Positions 24,753-32,354 of a DNA stretch of 64,000 nucleotides are shown piece after piece. Each line of letters opens with the position of its first letter. The stretch's first letter is position 1. The notes under the pieces were generated by a model, which worked only from the letters and a program-made list of their open reading frames with translations, was not told the DNA's origin and ran no database searches. A program made the translations under genes and the position numbers. Source of the DNA: Granulicella sp. 5B5. GTDB taxonomy: Bacteria; Acidobacteriota; Terriglobia; Terriglobales; Acidobacteriaceae. The stretch covers positions 496,001 through 560,000 of the forward strand of contig NZ_CP046444.1 in assembly GCF_014083945.1 (NCBI RefSeq), read 5' to 3'.

Positions 24753-26723
24753 GTGCCCACACTCTCCCCTTGGCGACGCCGAAGCGTTGTAGCAAACACC
24801 CTCACTGCCCTCGCCCTCTTCCTCGCCTCCGCCGCCTTCACCCTCTGGCAGAACGCCCACGTCGCCGTCCTCTGGGACCTCGCCTACCTGCTCGACAGCA
24901 GCTACCGCTTCGTATTGGCCTTCCAGCACAGCGGCCAACTCCCCTACCGAGACATCCCCTTCGTCCACCCGCCGCTCACCTTCCTTATCCAGGCCGTGCT
25001 CATCCGCCTCTTCGGCCGCGTCTACTGGCACACCATCCTCTACGCCGCCCTCGCCAACGGAGCCGCCACACTCCTCACCTGGCGCATCGCCCTCCGTCTG
25101 CTCCCCCAGCGCTGGCTCCTCGTCACACTCCTGTGCGCCACGCTCGTCCCGCTCGGCATCTACAGCGTCTACCCGCACCCCATCTACGACTCCGACTGCC
25201 TCCTCGCCGTCCTCCTCGCCCTCTACCTCCTCCTCCGCACCGAACCCACCGTCCCCAAACGCATGGGTGCCCCATTCATGTGCAGCTCCATCGCGCATGA
25301 GGGGGGTGACGCCGCCAGCCCCCTCATGCGCAACCTCCTCGCCGGAGCCGCCTGCGTCCTCCCGCTCTTCTTCAAGCAGAACATCGGCCTTCCCTTCCTC
25401 CTGATCGCGATGGCCTGCATCATCGCCATCCTCATCACCCGCCGCATCCATAAGCGACCCATCGCACCACAACTCGCCATCCTCACCGGAGCCGCTCTCG
25501 CCAGCGCAGCCGCTCTGTTCCTCCTGCACCTTACCGTAGGCCTCACCAACTATCGCTACTGGACGATCACCTTCGCCGCCCAGCGCCGCCTCCCCGGCCT
25601 CACCACACTCCTCAGCACCTACCACCAGCCCTCCCTCCGCTGGACCGTCCCCACCTCCCTCGCCGCCATCCTCCTGCTCCATCTATCAGAAATCGATAAA
25701 CAGAGAGTCTTGACGGATGCGCAGGATGCAGTGACTGTGCAAGTCGCGGCGGATACGCAGGCCGCGGCGACGCTCAGGTACCCCGAGCCTTCAGGCTCGG
25801 GTTTCATATCCCGCTCCAAAAGAAAAGTTCGGCACGCGATGCTGGCGCATCGCGTGCCGAACGCCGCACTCAGAGGAGCCGCCATCGCCCTCCTCCTCAT
25901 CCCCTTCGCCTACGCCGCCCTCACCTTCTTCCTCGCCGACAACCCCTCCGACCGCGCCGACGCCCTCCTCTCCCTCTGGCCGCATCTCCTCCTCCTCGCC
26001 ACCGTCTTCGCCCTCTATCAACTCCGTCTCCGCCCCACCATCCTCACGCTGCTGCCCTTCCTGCTCCTCGCCATCATCGACGGCACCTTCCTCTCGCAGC
26101 AGCTCTGGGGCTCCACCTACGCACTTTGGCCCATCCTCATCCTCCTTCTCGTGCTCATCCTCCGCGAAGCCCCCCTGAACCAGCTCGCAACCCCACTCAC
26201 ACTCACCATTACCGCCACCTTCCTCGTCTGCGGAACCCTCTACGCCCTCTCGCTGGACCGCCTCAGCTACAACAACCTCGGCGACCGCACCTCCTACGGC
26301 GTCCCCACCGGCCCCTTCACCCATGCGACACTCCCCGCGCTCCGCGGCATGGCCACACCCGGCCCCTACCTGCCAGACTTCGAAAACCTCGTCCGCACCA
26401 CCGCCACCCTCATCCCTCCCGGCGACGGCATCGTCCTCCTCCCCGGCCAGGAGCCCTTCTACTTCGCTACTGGCCGCACCCCACGCTTCCCCGTTCTCCT
26501 CCTCGACCCCACCACCAACCCGTACTCCCCCACCCAGCTCCGCGACGAGGCCCGCCACCGCAACATCCAGTGGCTCATCCTTAACACCCACCTGCAACTC
26601 AACGCCGATCCCACCAACCTCCCCGCCTACGTCCACGCCCTTCTGCCCGACTTCACCCCCGTCCGCACCCTCCCCGGATACGCCATCTACCACCGCACTC
26701 CCTTGACACACCCTGTACAATAG
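24753..26723 (+). CDS. GT39-like multi-pass membrane protein with two in-frame repeat insertions
   Basis: A 656-residue membrane protein with an ArnT/PMT-like layout. The N-terminal helix is followed by an acidic first loop (WDLAYLLDSSYRFVLAF, PYRDIPFVHPP), many helices, and a soluble C-terminus (GDGIVLLPGQEPFYFATGRT). It probably transfers or carries a lipid-linked sugar; the substrate is unknown. Two stretches do not look native. Residues ~172-194 (MGAPFMCSSIAHEGGDAASP) are encoded by a GCCCCAT-family hairpin, and residues ~314-371 by a block of repeats (25690-25865). Both keep the frame. The GTG start has TACAAT 6 nt upstream (leaderless type). Its TAG lies inside the 5' box of non-coding element B. 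Confidence 0.7.
   Translation: MPTLSPWRRRSVVANTLTALALFLASAAFTLWQNAHVAVLWDLAYLLDSSYRFVLAFQHSGQLPYRDIPFVHPPLTFLIQAVLIRLFGRVYWHTILYAALANGAATLLTWRIALRLLPQRWLLVTLLCATLVPLGIYSVYPHPIYDSDCLLAVLLALYLLLRTEPTVPKRMGAPFMCSSIAHEGGDAASPLMRNLLAGAACVLPLFFKQNIGLPFLLIAMACIIAILITRRIHKRPIAPQLAILTGAALASAAALFLLHLTVGLTNYRYWTITFAAQRRLPGLTTLLSTYHQPSLRWTVPTSLAAILLLHLSEIDKQRVLTDAQDAVTVQVAADTQAAATLRYPEPSGSGFISRSKRKVRHAMLAHRVPNAALRGAAIALLLIPFAYAALTFFLADNPSDRADALLSLWPHLLLLATVFALYQLRLRPTILTLLPFLLLAIIDGTFLSQQLWGSTYALWPILILLLVLILREAPLNQLATPLTLTITATFLVCGTLYALSLDRLSYNNLGDRTSYGVPTGPFTHATLPALRGMATPGPYLPDFENLVRTTATLIPPGDGIVLLPGQEPFYFATGRTPRFPVLLLDPTTNPYSPTQLRDEARHRNIQWLILNTHLQLNADPTNLPAYVHALLPDFTPVRTLPGYAIYHRTPLTHPVQ
25266..25308. 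repeat. GCCCCAT-family hairpin repeat inside a coding region
   Basis: GGTGCCCCATTCATG and GCGCATGAGGGGGGT are imperfectly complementary and begin like the repeats at 5223 and 6029. The element is translated in frame in the GT39-like gene. Confidence 0.65.
25690..25865. repeat. Composite repeat block inside a coding region
   Basis: It holds CGGATGCGCAGGATGCAG-type sequence (25717-25760). Next is the TTCA-loop hairpin CCCGAGCC-TTCA-GGCTCGGG (25782-25801), with the same flanks as the one at 2905. Then comes a perfect 15-bp inverted repeat GTTCGGCACGCGATG/CATCGCGTGCCGAAC (25827-25841 and 25848-25862). It is translated in frame as a hydrophilic stretch between predicted helices. Confidence 0.7.
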
Positions 26724-26879
26724 AGGGTAGGAAAGAAGCACCCGCAACCCGGCCCCTGTGCCGGGTTTTGTCGTCTCATTGCTCTTTGTCAACCCGGCAT
26801 CGACCAAAGTGCACCCCAAAGGGTATACGACGCTAACCCCAAACGGCTGCGGATCTTAGCCTCAAAACCGGGGGAGGGT
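26702..26879 (+). ncRNA. Dispersed non-coding element, copy B
   Basis: This copy opens with CTTGACACACCCTGTACAATAG (26702-26723), which also holds the last codons of the upstream gene. AACCCGGC (26746-26753) pairs with GCCGGGTT (26760-26767), followed by TTGTCGTCTCATTGCTCTTTG, nearly identical to copy C. The 3' motif has GCTAA (26832-26836) pairing with TTAGC (26856-26860), then CTCAAAACCGGGGGAGGG. It ends 116 nt before the Spy-like gene. No ORF of its own. Confidence 0.65.
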
Positions 26880-26994
26880 GCCACGCGGAAAATCGGACAG
26901 CAGCGTTCGCCACAGCAACCTTTTCGCCACAACGTGGTTTACCCTTCCAAGCGACGGGCTTCTCCTCAACCGTCGGCTACAAGGAGCCATCTCG

Positions 26995-27429
26995 ATGAAC
27001 CGTCCTCTTCTCGCAGCAACTCTGGTTCTGGCGCTCTCCGGCGGCGTCGCCATCGCGCAGCAACCCGCACCCGCGCCTGACGGGCCGCACCACTTCCGCC
27101 ACCACCAGCCCGACCCGCAGCGTGAGGCCGAGCGCCTTAGCCAGCGCCTGAACCTCACCGCTGACCAGACCACTAAGCTCACCACCATCTTCGCCACACG
27201 CGACCAGCAGATGGAAGCCATCCACTCCAACGGCCAGCTCACCCAGCAGGACGCCCACCTGCAGATGCGCGCCCTGATGAAGAGCACCCACGACCAGCTT
27301 TCCTCCGTCCTGACGCCCGACCAGATGCAGCAGATGCGCCAGATGCGCCGCGGACCCCACGGCATGCACGGCCAGTGGCAGGGCGCCCAGCAGCAGGGCC
27401 CCCCGCCGCCCCCGCCCAGCGGCCTCTAA
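26995..27429 (+). CDS. Spy/CpxP-like periplasmic protein (LTxxQ motif)
   Basis: A 144-residue exported protein: signal peptide 1-21 (ending GGVAIAQQ), a His/Pro-rich linker (GPHHFRHHQPDPQREAER), then a helical region LSQRLNLTADQTTKLTTIF with an LTxxQ-type repeat, and SSVLTPDQMQQMRQMRRG as the second copy. Spy/CpxP proteins chaperone or sense misfolded periplasmic proteins, and some bind metals; the His-, Met- and Gln-rich ends fit metal binding (inference). AAGGAG lies 8 nt before the ATG. It is monocistronic, with a strong terminator, and sits behind non-coding element B. Confidence 0.75.
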   Translation: MNRPLLAATLVLALSGGVAIAQQPAPAPDGPHHFRHHQPDPQREAERLSQRLNLTADQTTKLTTIFATRDQQMEAIHSNGQLTQQDAHLQMRALMKSTHDQLSSVLTPDQMQQMRQMRRGPHGMHGQWQGAQQQGPPPPPPSGL

Positions 27430-27446
27430 TCGCATGTAACCATCCG

Positions 27447-27480
27447 AACGGCTGCTGTGCTTTCACAGCAGCCGTTTTCT
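27447..27480 (+). terminator. Terminator after the Spy-like gene
   Basis: AACGGCTGCTGTG (27447-27459) pairs perfectly with CACAGCAGCCGTT (27464-27476), followed by TTCT. It is a 13-bp stem with a 4-nt loop. Confidence 0.85.
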
Positions 27481-27555
27481 CATCCACGTTAGCGCGTCGG
27501 ATACTCCCGCGCTCCAACCCAATTTCCTCCACAGCGCCGCATCTACACTGGTGTT

Positions 27556-28836
27556 ATGGATAAGTTCGTCATTCGCGGCGGCAACCCGCTGCTCGGCACC
27601 ATCAAGGTCTCCGGAGCCAAAAACTCCGCTCTCCCCTGTATGGCCGCGGCCATCCTCACTGAAGATGAGGTCATCCTCGAAAACATCCCGCAGGTCCAGG
27701 ACATCGAGACTGAGCGCAAGCTCCTCACCAGCATGGGTGCCGAAGTCGAACTCGGCTACGGCCGCGCGCAACATCGCACCAGCATCCAGTGCGCCGTGCT
27801 CTCCGATCCCGTCGCTAAATACGAGATCGTCAAGACCATGCGCGCCAGCTCGCTCGTGCTTGGGCCCCTCATCGCCCGCACCGGCATGGCCCGCGTCGCC
27901 ATGCCAGGCGGCTGCGCCATCGGTGGCCGCCCCATCGACCTGCACATCAAGGGCCTCGAATCAATGGGCGCCACTATCACCCAGGAGCACGGCTACCTCG
28001 AAGCCCGTGCCGACCGGCTGAAGGGCGCGCACATCGTCTTCGACAAGATCACCGTCACCGGCACCGAAGACCTGCTCATGGCAGCAGCCCTCGCCGACGG
28101 CGAGAGCCTCTTTGAAAACTGCGCCCGCGAACCCGAGGTCACCGACCTCGCTGCTCTGCTCAACGCGATGGGAGCGCAGATTGAAGGCGCCGGCACCAGC
28201 ACCATCCGCATCAAGGGCGTCGCCAAGCTGCACGGCGCGCGCCACCGCATCAACCCGGACCGCATCGAGGCCGGCACCTTCCTCATCGCCGGTGCCATCA
28301 CCGGCGGCGACCTCAACGTCGACTGCTGCAACCCGGCGCACCTCGGCTCCGTCATCTCCAAGCTCGAGGCCTGCGGCGTCAAGCTCGAGATCGGCGAGGA
28401 CAACGTGCGCGTCCACTCCGGTGGCAAGCTCAGTCCCAACGACATGATCACGGAAGAGTACCCTGGCTTCCCGACCGACATGCAGGCACAGTACATGGCC
28501 CTCATGACCCAGGCCGAAGGCACCTCCGTCATCACAGAAAACATCTTCGAAAACCGATTCATGCACGTCGGCGAGCTCAACCGCATGGGCGCGAACATCA
28601 GCGTCAGCGGCCGCACAGCCACCGTGCGTGGCGGCGTGAAGCTGCAGTCCGCCGCCGTCATGTGTTCGGACCTCCGCGCCTCAGCCGCTCTTGTCCTCGC
28701 GGCGCTCGTCGCCGATGGCGAATCGATCCTCGACCGCGTCTATCACATGGACCGCGGCTACGAGCGGCTCGAAGAGAAGCTCCGCGGCGTTGGCGCGCAG
28801 ATCCGCAGGATGGGTGAGGTCTTCGGCAAGAAGTAG
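27556..28836 (+). CDS. murA: UDP-N-acetylglucosamine 1-carboxyvinyltransferase
   Basis: Adds enolpyruvate from PEP to UDP-GlcNAc, the first committed step of peptidoglycan synthesis. Lys22 in SGAKNSALP, the catalytic Cys120 in MPGGCAIGGRPID (the residue that fosfomycin alkylates), Arg-rich substrate loops and the C-terminal YHMDRGYERLEEKL are intact. Cys at 120 predicts fosfomycin sensitivity at the target level. 426 residues is normal. TACACT (27544-27549) ends 6 nt before the ATG and no Shine-Dalgarno is visible, so the mRNA is probably leaderless. Confidence 0.96.
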   Translation: MDKFVIRGGNPLLGTIKVSGAKNSALPCMAAAILTEDEVILENIPQVQDIETERKLLTSMGAEVELGYGRAQHRTSIQCAVLSDPVAKYEIVKTMRASSLVLGPLIARTGMARVAMPGGCAIGGRPIDLHIKGLESMGATITQEHGYLEARADRLKGAHIVFDKITVTGTEDLLMAAALADGESLFENCAREPEVTDLAALLNAMGAQIEGAGTSTIRIKGVAKLHGARHRINPDRIEAGTFLIAGAITGGDLNVDCCNPAHLGSVISKLEACGVKLEIGEDNVRVHSGGKLSPNDMITEEYPGFPTDMQAQYMALMTQAEGTSVITENIFENRFMHVGELNRMGANISVSGRTATVRGGVKLQSAAVMCSDLRASAALVLAALVADGESILDRVYHMDRGYERLEEKLRGVGAQIRRMGEVFGKK

Positions 28837-28857
28837 TCGTCTTCCCGCGAGCCAACG

Positions 28858-29613
28858 ATGAGCATTTCAAACACAACTCGCACAGTTCTCGTCACCGGCG
28901 CCTCGCGCGGCCTCGGCGCAGCGATCGCTCTTGAGCTGGCAGCAACGGGTGCGCACGTCGCCGTCAACTACTTCAACAGCGCGGTTGCGGCCGAAGGCAT
29001 CTGTCAGCAGATCACCGCGTACGGCGGCCGCGCCGTTGCGTTCAAGGCCGATGTTCGCGACGAAGACGAAGTCGCGCGGCTCGTGCAGGAGGTCGAAGCC
29101 TCGCTGGGCACCATCGACATCCTGGTCATCAACGCCACCGGCCCACAGCCGTTCCAGTCCATCGAAGAGCAGACGTGGCGCTCTCACCTGGATCAGCTTG
29201 AGTTCTTCGTCAAGTCGCCGTTGCTGCTGCTCAAGGCTGTCCTTCCGGGTATGAAGCAGCGCGGCTTCGGCCGCGTCATCAACATCGGCAGTGAGGTCTT
29301 CGAGCTCGGCAACCCACGCTTCGCGAACTACGTTGCAGCGAAGGGCGCGCAGCTTGGCCTCACTCGCTCCTGGGCCCGTGAACTCGCGCCGTTCGGCATC
29401 ACCGTCAACCTAGTGGCGCCCGGCTGGATTCCCGTCGAGCGCCACGTCGATGCGCCGCAGCGGGAGATCGATGCCTATACCGCTGGCGTTCCCATGCAGC
29501 ACATGGGCCTGCCTGTGGATGTTGCGAAGGCCGTCGCATTCCTCGCCAGCGACGGCGCGGGTTTCATCACCGGACAGTCTCTGGCGGTGAACGGCGGCAA
29601 CACTCTGAACTAG
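28858..29613 (+). CDS. Short-chain dehydrogenase/reductase
   Basis: A 251-residue classical SDR. The NAD(P)-binding motif is VLVTGASRGLGAAIA, the acidic/Asn positions are FKADVRDEDEV and INATGPQP, and the active site is Ser in INIGSEVFELG plus Tyr-x3-Lys in FANYVAAKGAQ. The C-terminal GFITGQSLAVNGGNTLN fits FabG-like 3-oxoacyl reductases, but NATG in place of NNAG points to another substrate. It starts 21 bp after murA and so is probably cotranscribed. Confidence 0.87.
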   Translation: MSISNTTRTVLVTGASRGLGAAIALELAATGAHVAVNYFNSAVAAEGICQQITAYGGRAVAFKADVRDEDEVARLVQEVEASLGTIDILVINATGPQPFQSIEEQTWRSHLDQLEFFVKSPLLLLKAVLPGMKQRGFGRVINIGSEVFELGNPRFANYVAAKGAQLGLTRSWARELAPFGITVNLVAPGWIPVERHVDAPQREIDAYTAGVPMQHMGLPVDVAKAVAFLASDGAGFITGQSLAVNGGNTLN

Positions 29614-29620
29614 CGCCCGA

Positions 29621-29648
29621 TTGACGCTCGCCACTCTCCCCCTATAAT
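29621..29648 (+). promoter_or_regulatory. Sigma-70-type promoter of the M28 peptidase gene
   Basis: TTGACG (29621-29626) and TATAAT (29643-29648) are 16 bp apart. The -10 box ends 7 nt before the ATG at 29656, so transcription should begin at or next to the start codon, giving a leaderless mRNA. This is the best promoter match in the window. Confidence 0.75.
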
Positions 29649-29655
29649 CGGCAAC

Positions 29656-31260
29656 ATGCCCTCCTTGCGGAACCTTGCAGCACCTCTCTGCCTCTTCGCC
29701 GCGCTCGCTTCACCTCTCAGCGCCCAGCAGCCCGCCAACAAGGATTGGAATGCCGCCGGTGATGCCTGGTGGTCACACGTTCAGATCCTTGCGGACGACA
29801 AGCTCGAAGGCCGTGGCACCGGCACCTCTGGTTACGAGGCAGCGGCGAAGTACGTCGAAGACCAGTTCAAGGCCATCGGCCTCAAGCCTGCCGGTGTCAA
29901 CGGCTATCGGCAGGACGTCGATCTCGTTCCGCTCATGCTGGACAAAGAGAACTCCGTCTTCCAGGTCGGCAGCACCACCTTCGCGCTGGGCGACGACATC
30001 GTCCTCAGTCCGCGCGTCGCGACCTACGGCGCCATCGACGCACCGATGGTCTTCATCGGCTACGGTTTGCATGTGCCGCGCAAGCATGTGGACGACCTTG
30101 CCGGGCTCGATCTCAAAGGCAAGATCGTCGTCTTCTACAACGCTGCGCCTGAGAACCTGCTGGGCCCGCAGAGGGCCTACGCCCGCATCGCCGGTGAGCG
30201 TTGGAAGGCGCTGGAGGCTGCGGGCGCACTGGGTTACGTGCAGATCGCGCCGCCACGGCGCGGAGCTCCGCCCAGCCCTACCACTACGCCGCGTCCCACA
30301 CTGGCGTTCGCCGATCCCACGCTGGAGCCAGCGGACGGGCCGAAGCTTGTCGCTACACTCACCGCGAGCGGCCAGGCCAAGCTCTTCACCGGTTCCGGGC
30401 ACACGCCTGCGGAGCTGAAGGCGCTCGCCGACGCTGGCAAGCCGCTGCCGGTCTTCCCGTTGCCCGGCACGCTGCATGCGAAGACCATCGTCATCACACC
30501 GCGGAAGCCGTTTATCACCTCGCCCAACCTGATCGGCGAGCTCGAAGGCTCCGACCACAAGCTGCGCAAGGAGTACGTCATCATCAGCGCGCACCTCGAT
30601 CACCTCGGCGTCGGCAAGCCCGTCGATGGCGACTCGATCTACAACGGCGCGATGGACAACGCCTCCGGCATCGCCTCAGTGATCGAGGCCGCGAAGATCA
30701 TTACCGCCGGTCCGCGGCCCAAGCGGTCGATTCTCTTCGTCGCGTTCATGGGCGAGGAGCTCGGCGAGCTTGGTTCGCAGTACTTTGCCACCAAGCCCAC
30801 CGTGCCGAAGAAGCAGATCGTCGGCGACCTGAACATGGATATGTATCTGCCGCTGTTTCCGTTGCGCTACCTGGAGGTCCAAGGGCTTGGCGAGTCCACG
30901 CTGGGCAACGATGCGCGCGCCGTGTGCCAGCTCGACGATGTAGAGCCGCAGTTCGACAAGCAGCCGGATGAGAACCGGTTCGTGCGCTCGGACCAGGTGA
31001 ACTTCGTGAAGCAGGGCATCCCGGCACTGGCCTTCAAGTTCGGCTGGACGCCCGACTCGCCGGAGGAGAAGACCTTCAACGACTGGGTGAAGACGCGCTA
31101 CCATCGACCGTCGGACGACCTGAAGCAGACGGTCGACAAGGCGGTGGCGGCCCAGTTCACCAGCCTGCTGAGCCAGCTGGCGGTGCGCGTCGCGGACGCT
31201 CCGCTACGGCCGCAGTGGTATCCGGAGAGCTCGTTCTACGTGGAGCTGCCGAAGAAGTAG
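29656..31260 (+). CDS. Exported M28 family zinc aminopeptidase with PA domain
   Basis: A 534-residue exported peptidase with a signal peptide ending LSAQQ. A protease-associated insert lies around residues 110-200. The M28 zinc site is IISAHLDHLGVG (His), GAMDNASGIASVIEAA (Asp), AFMGEELGELGSQYF (catalytic Glu-Glu), DLNMDM (Asp) and RYHRPSDD (last His). It removes N-terminal amino acids from peptides in the periplasm or outside. The promoter at 29621-29648 predicts a leaderless mRNA. Non-coding element C lies directly beyond its stop, on the other strand. Confidence 0.9.
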   Translation: MPSLRNLAAPLCLFAALASPLSAQQPANKDWNAAGDAWWSHVQILADDKLEGRGTGTSGYEAAAKYVEDQFKAIGLKPAGVNGYRQDVDLVPLMLDKENSVFQVGSTTFALGDDIVLSPRVATYGAIDAPMVFIGYGLHVPRKHVDDLAGLDLKGKIVVFYNAAPENLLGPQRAYARIAGERWKALEAAGALGYVQIAPPRRGAPPSPTTTPRPTLAFADPTLEPADGPKLVATLTASGQAKLFTGSGHTPAELKALADAGKPLPVFPLPGTLHAKTIVITPRKPFITSPNLIGELEGSDHKLRKEYVIISAHLDHLGVGKPVDGDSIYNGAMDNASGIASVIEAAKIITAGPRPKRSILFVAFMGEELGELGSQYFATKPTVPKKQIVGDLNMDMYLPLFPLRYLEVQGLGESTLGNDARAVCQLDDVEPQFDKQPDENRFVRSDQVNFVKQGIPALAFKFGWTPDSPEEKTFNDWVKTRYHRPSDDLKQTVDKAVAAQFTSLLSQLAVRVADAPLRPQWYPESSFYVELPKK

Positions 31261-31266
31261 TGGCCT

Positions 31267-31439
31267 GCTCCCTCCCCCGGTTTTGGGGCTATGATCCGCA
31301 GCGGATTGGAGTTAGCCTCGTAACCATTGGAGAGGTTACCTGGCCCCATCTGACGCTGAATTGGCAAAGAGCGAAGACGACAAAGCCCGGCACGGAGCCG
31401 GGCTTTCGTCTACATCTTTATTCTACCAGCCATGTCAAG
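31267..31439 (-). ncRNA. Dispersed non-coding element, copy C
   Basis: Read leftward it opens CTTGACATGGCTGGTAGAATA (31439 down), 3 nt after the stop of the DUF4919-like gene. A perfect 10-bp hairpin follows, AAAGCCCGGC-TCCGT-GCCGGGCTTT, then TGTCGTCTTCGCTCTTTG as in copy B. The 3' motif has GGCTA (31317-31313) pairing with TAGCC (31291-31287) around ATCCG-CTG-CGGAT, then CCCCAAAACCGGGGGAGGG. It fills the space between two convergent genes, so here it cannot be a 5' leader. Confidence 0.68.
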
Positions 31440-31441
31440 CC

Positions 31442-32131
31442 TTACTGCGGCAGCACGTTGGCGGCGACCGCGACCGGCTGCACGCTGGAGTGGAACCAGA
31501 GCACATGCTCGGCGCCATCTTCGCTGCGAACGGTCCTGCGATCGAAACTCTCGCCGTCCTTCTGCACCGAGGCCTGCGACTCGGTATCGGCGTCGAGCAC
31601 CATGTTCACCACAAACTCCTCTTCGCTGGCCGAGACCGTCGAGAGCGCGCGCTGCACGGAGAGGCCATCGCCGGTCGACATGATCGACTTCACGATGGCG
31701 TCCACGATGCTGTGCTCGCGGTCGGCGGCGGACTCGAGGCCGAGCTGCTGGTAGACCATCATCGCGAGCAGATGGCCCTCGGGGTTCGCCATGTTGTGCG
31801 CGATCACGGTCTGCGCGCCGGCAAGCGCGGACTCGGTGTTGCCTGCATCGAGGTCCTTGAGCACACGCGCGCGCGTGGGGTGCCAGTCAAAGCTCGACTC
31901 CATGCCTGCGTCCACGGCAACGGTGCGGAACTCGGCCCAGTTTACGGTCAGATCGTTGCCCATTACGCGCGTCTTCAGGGTCTCGTATTTATGCAGCGCG
32001 ATGGCTTTGGCGTCGGGCGACGCGTGAGCGCCGGCGGAGAGAAGAAGACAAACCCCCAACGTAGCAGGAGCACCAAACGTGCGGACGAACGGGTAGAGTT
32101 TCCCCTTGGGCCTGAATGCAGCGATTCGCAT
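31442..32131 (-). CDS. DUF4919-like exported protein of unknown function
   Basis: A 229-residue exported protein; the signal peptide ends near LLSAGAHASPDA. The body starts AIALHKYETLKTRVMGNDLT and is mainly helical, with AHNMANPEGHLLAMMVYQQL and a C-terminal beta part (EEEFVVNMVLDADTESQASV). The pattern resembles DUF4919 proteins, with no assigned activity; this match is from memory and tentative. ATG 32131 is chosen for the GGAGGA 6 nt upstream over the in-frame ATG at 32185. Its stop lies 3 nt before non-coding element C on the same strand. Confidence 0.6.
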   Translation of the reverse strand: MRIAAFRPKGKLYPFVRTFGAPATLGVCLLLSAGAHASPDAKAIALHKYETLKTRVMGNDLTVNWAEFRTVAVDAGMESSFDWHPTRARVLKDLDAGNTESALAGAQTVIAHNMANPEGHLLAMMVYQQLGLESAADREHSIVDAIVKSIMSTGDGLSVQRALSTVSASEEEFVVNMVLDADTESQASVQKDGESFDRRTVRSEDGAEHVLWFHSSVQPVAVAANVLPQ

Positions 32132-32354
32132 AGGTCGTCCTCCGTAACCGTAAATTGAAAGTGCTTTCGCAGTAGAGTAATACAAATTTTCATCTCCGCG
32201 GAGCAGAATAGAGGTTTTCTTTTCACCCTAGAGGCGAGTTCAATATGCAGGCTCTCCCGCCAAGGACGCGAAGGAAGCCAAGTTTCGCCACGGGACTCCT
32301 GCGCGAAGTCAAAGGCAATCAGCGATTGAAATCTGAACGCCTATAATCAGGAGG

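Noticed and set aside
15702-26723. TTGACA-N7-TACAAT boxes as ordinary sigma-70 promoters
   Set aside because: The spacing between the two hexamers is about 7 nt instead of 16-18, so they cannot be a -35/-10 pair. The TANAATA part alone may still be a -10 box.
26878-26994. Longer start for the Spy-like protein
   Set aside because: The 39 extra residues would bury the signal peptide, and ATG 26995 has a good AAGGAG.
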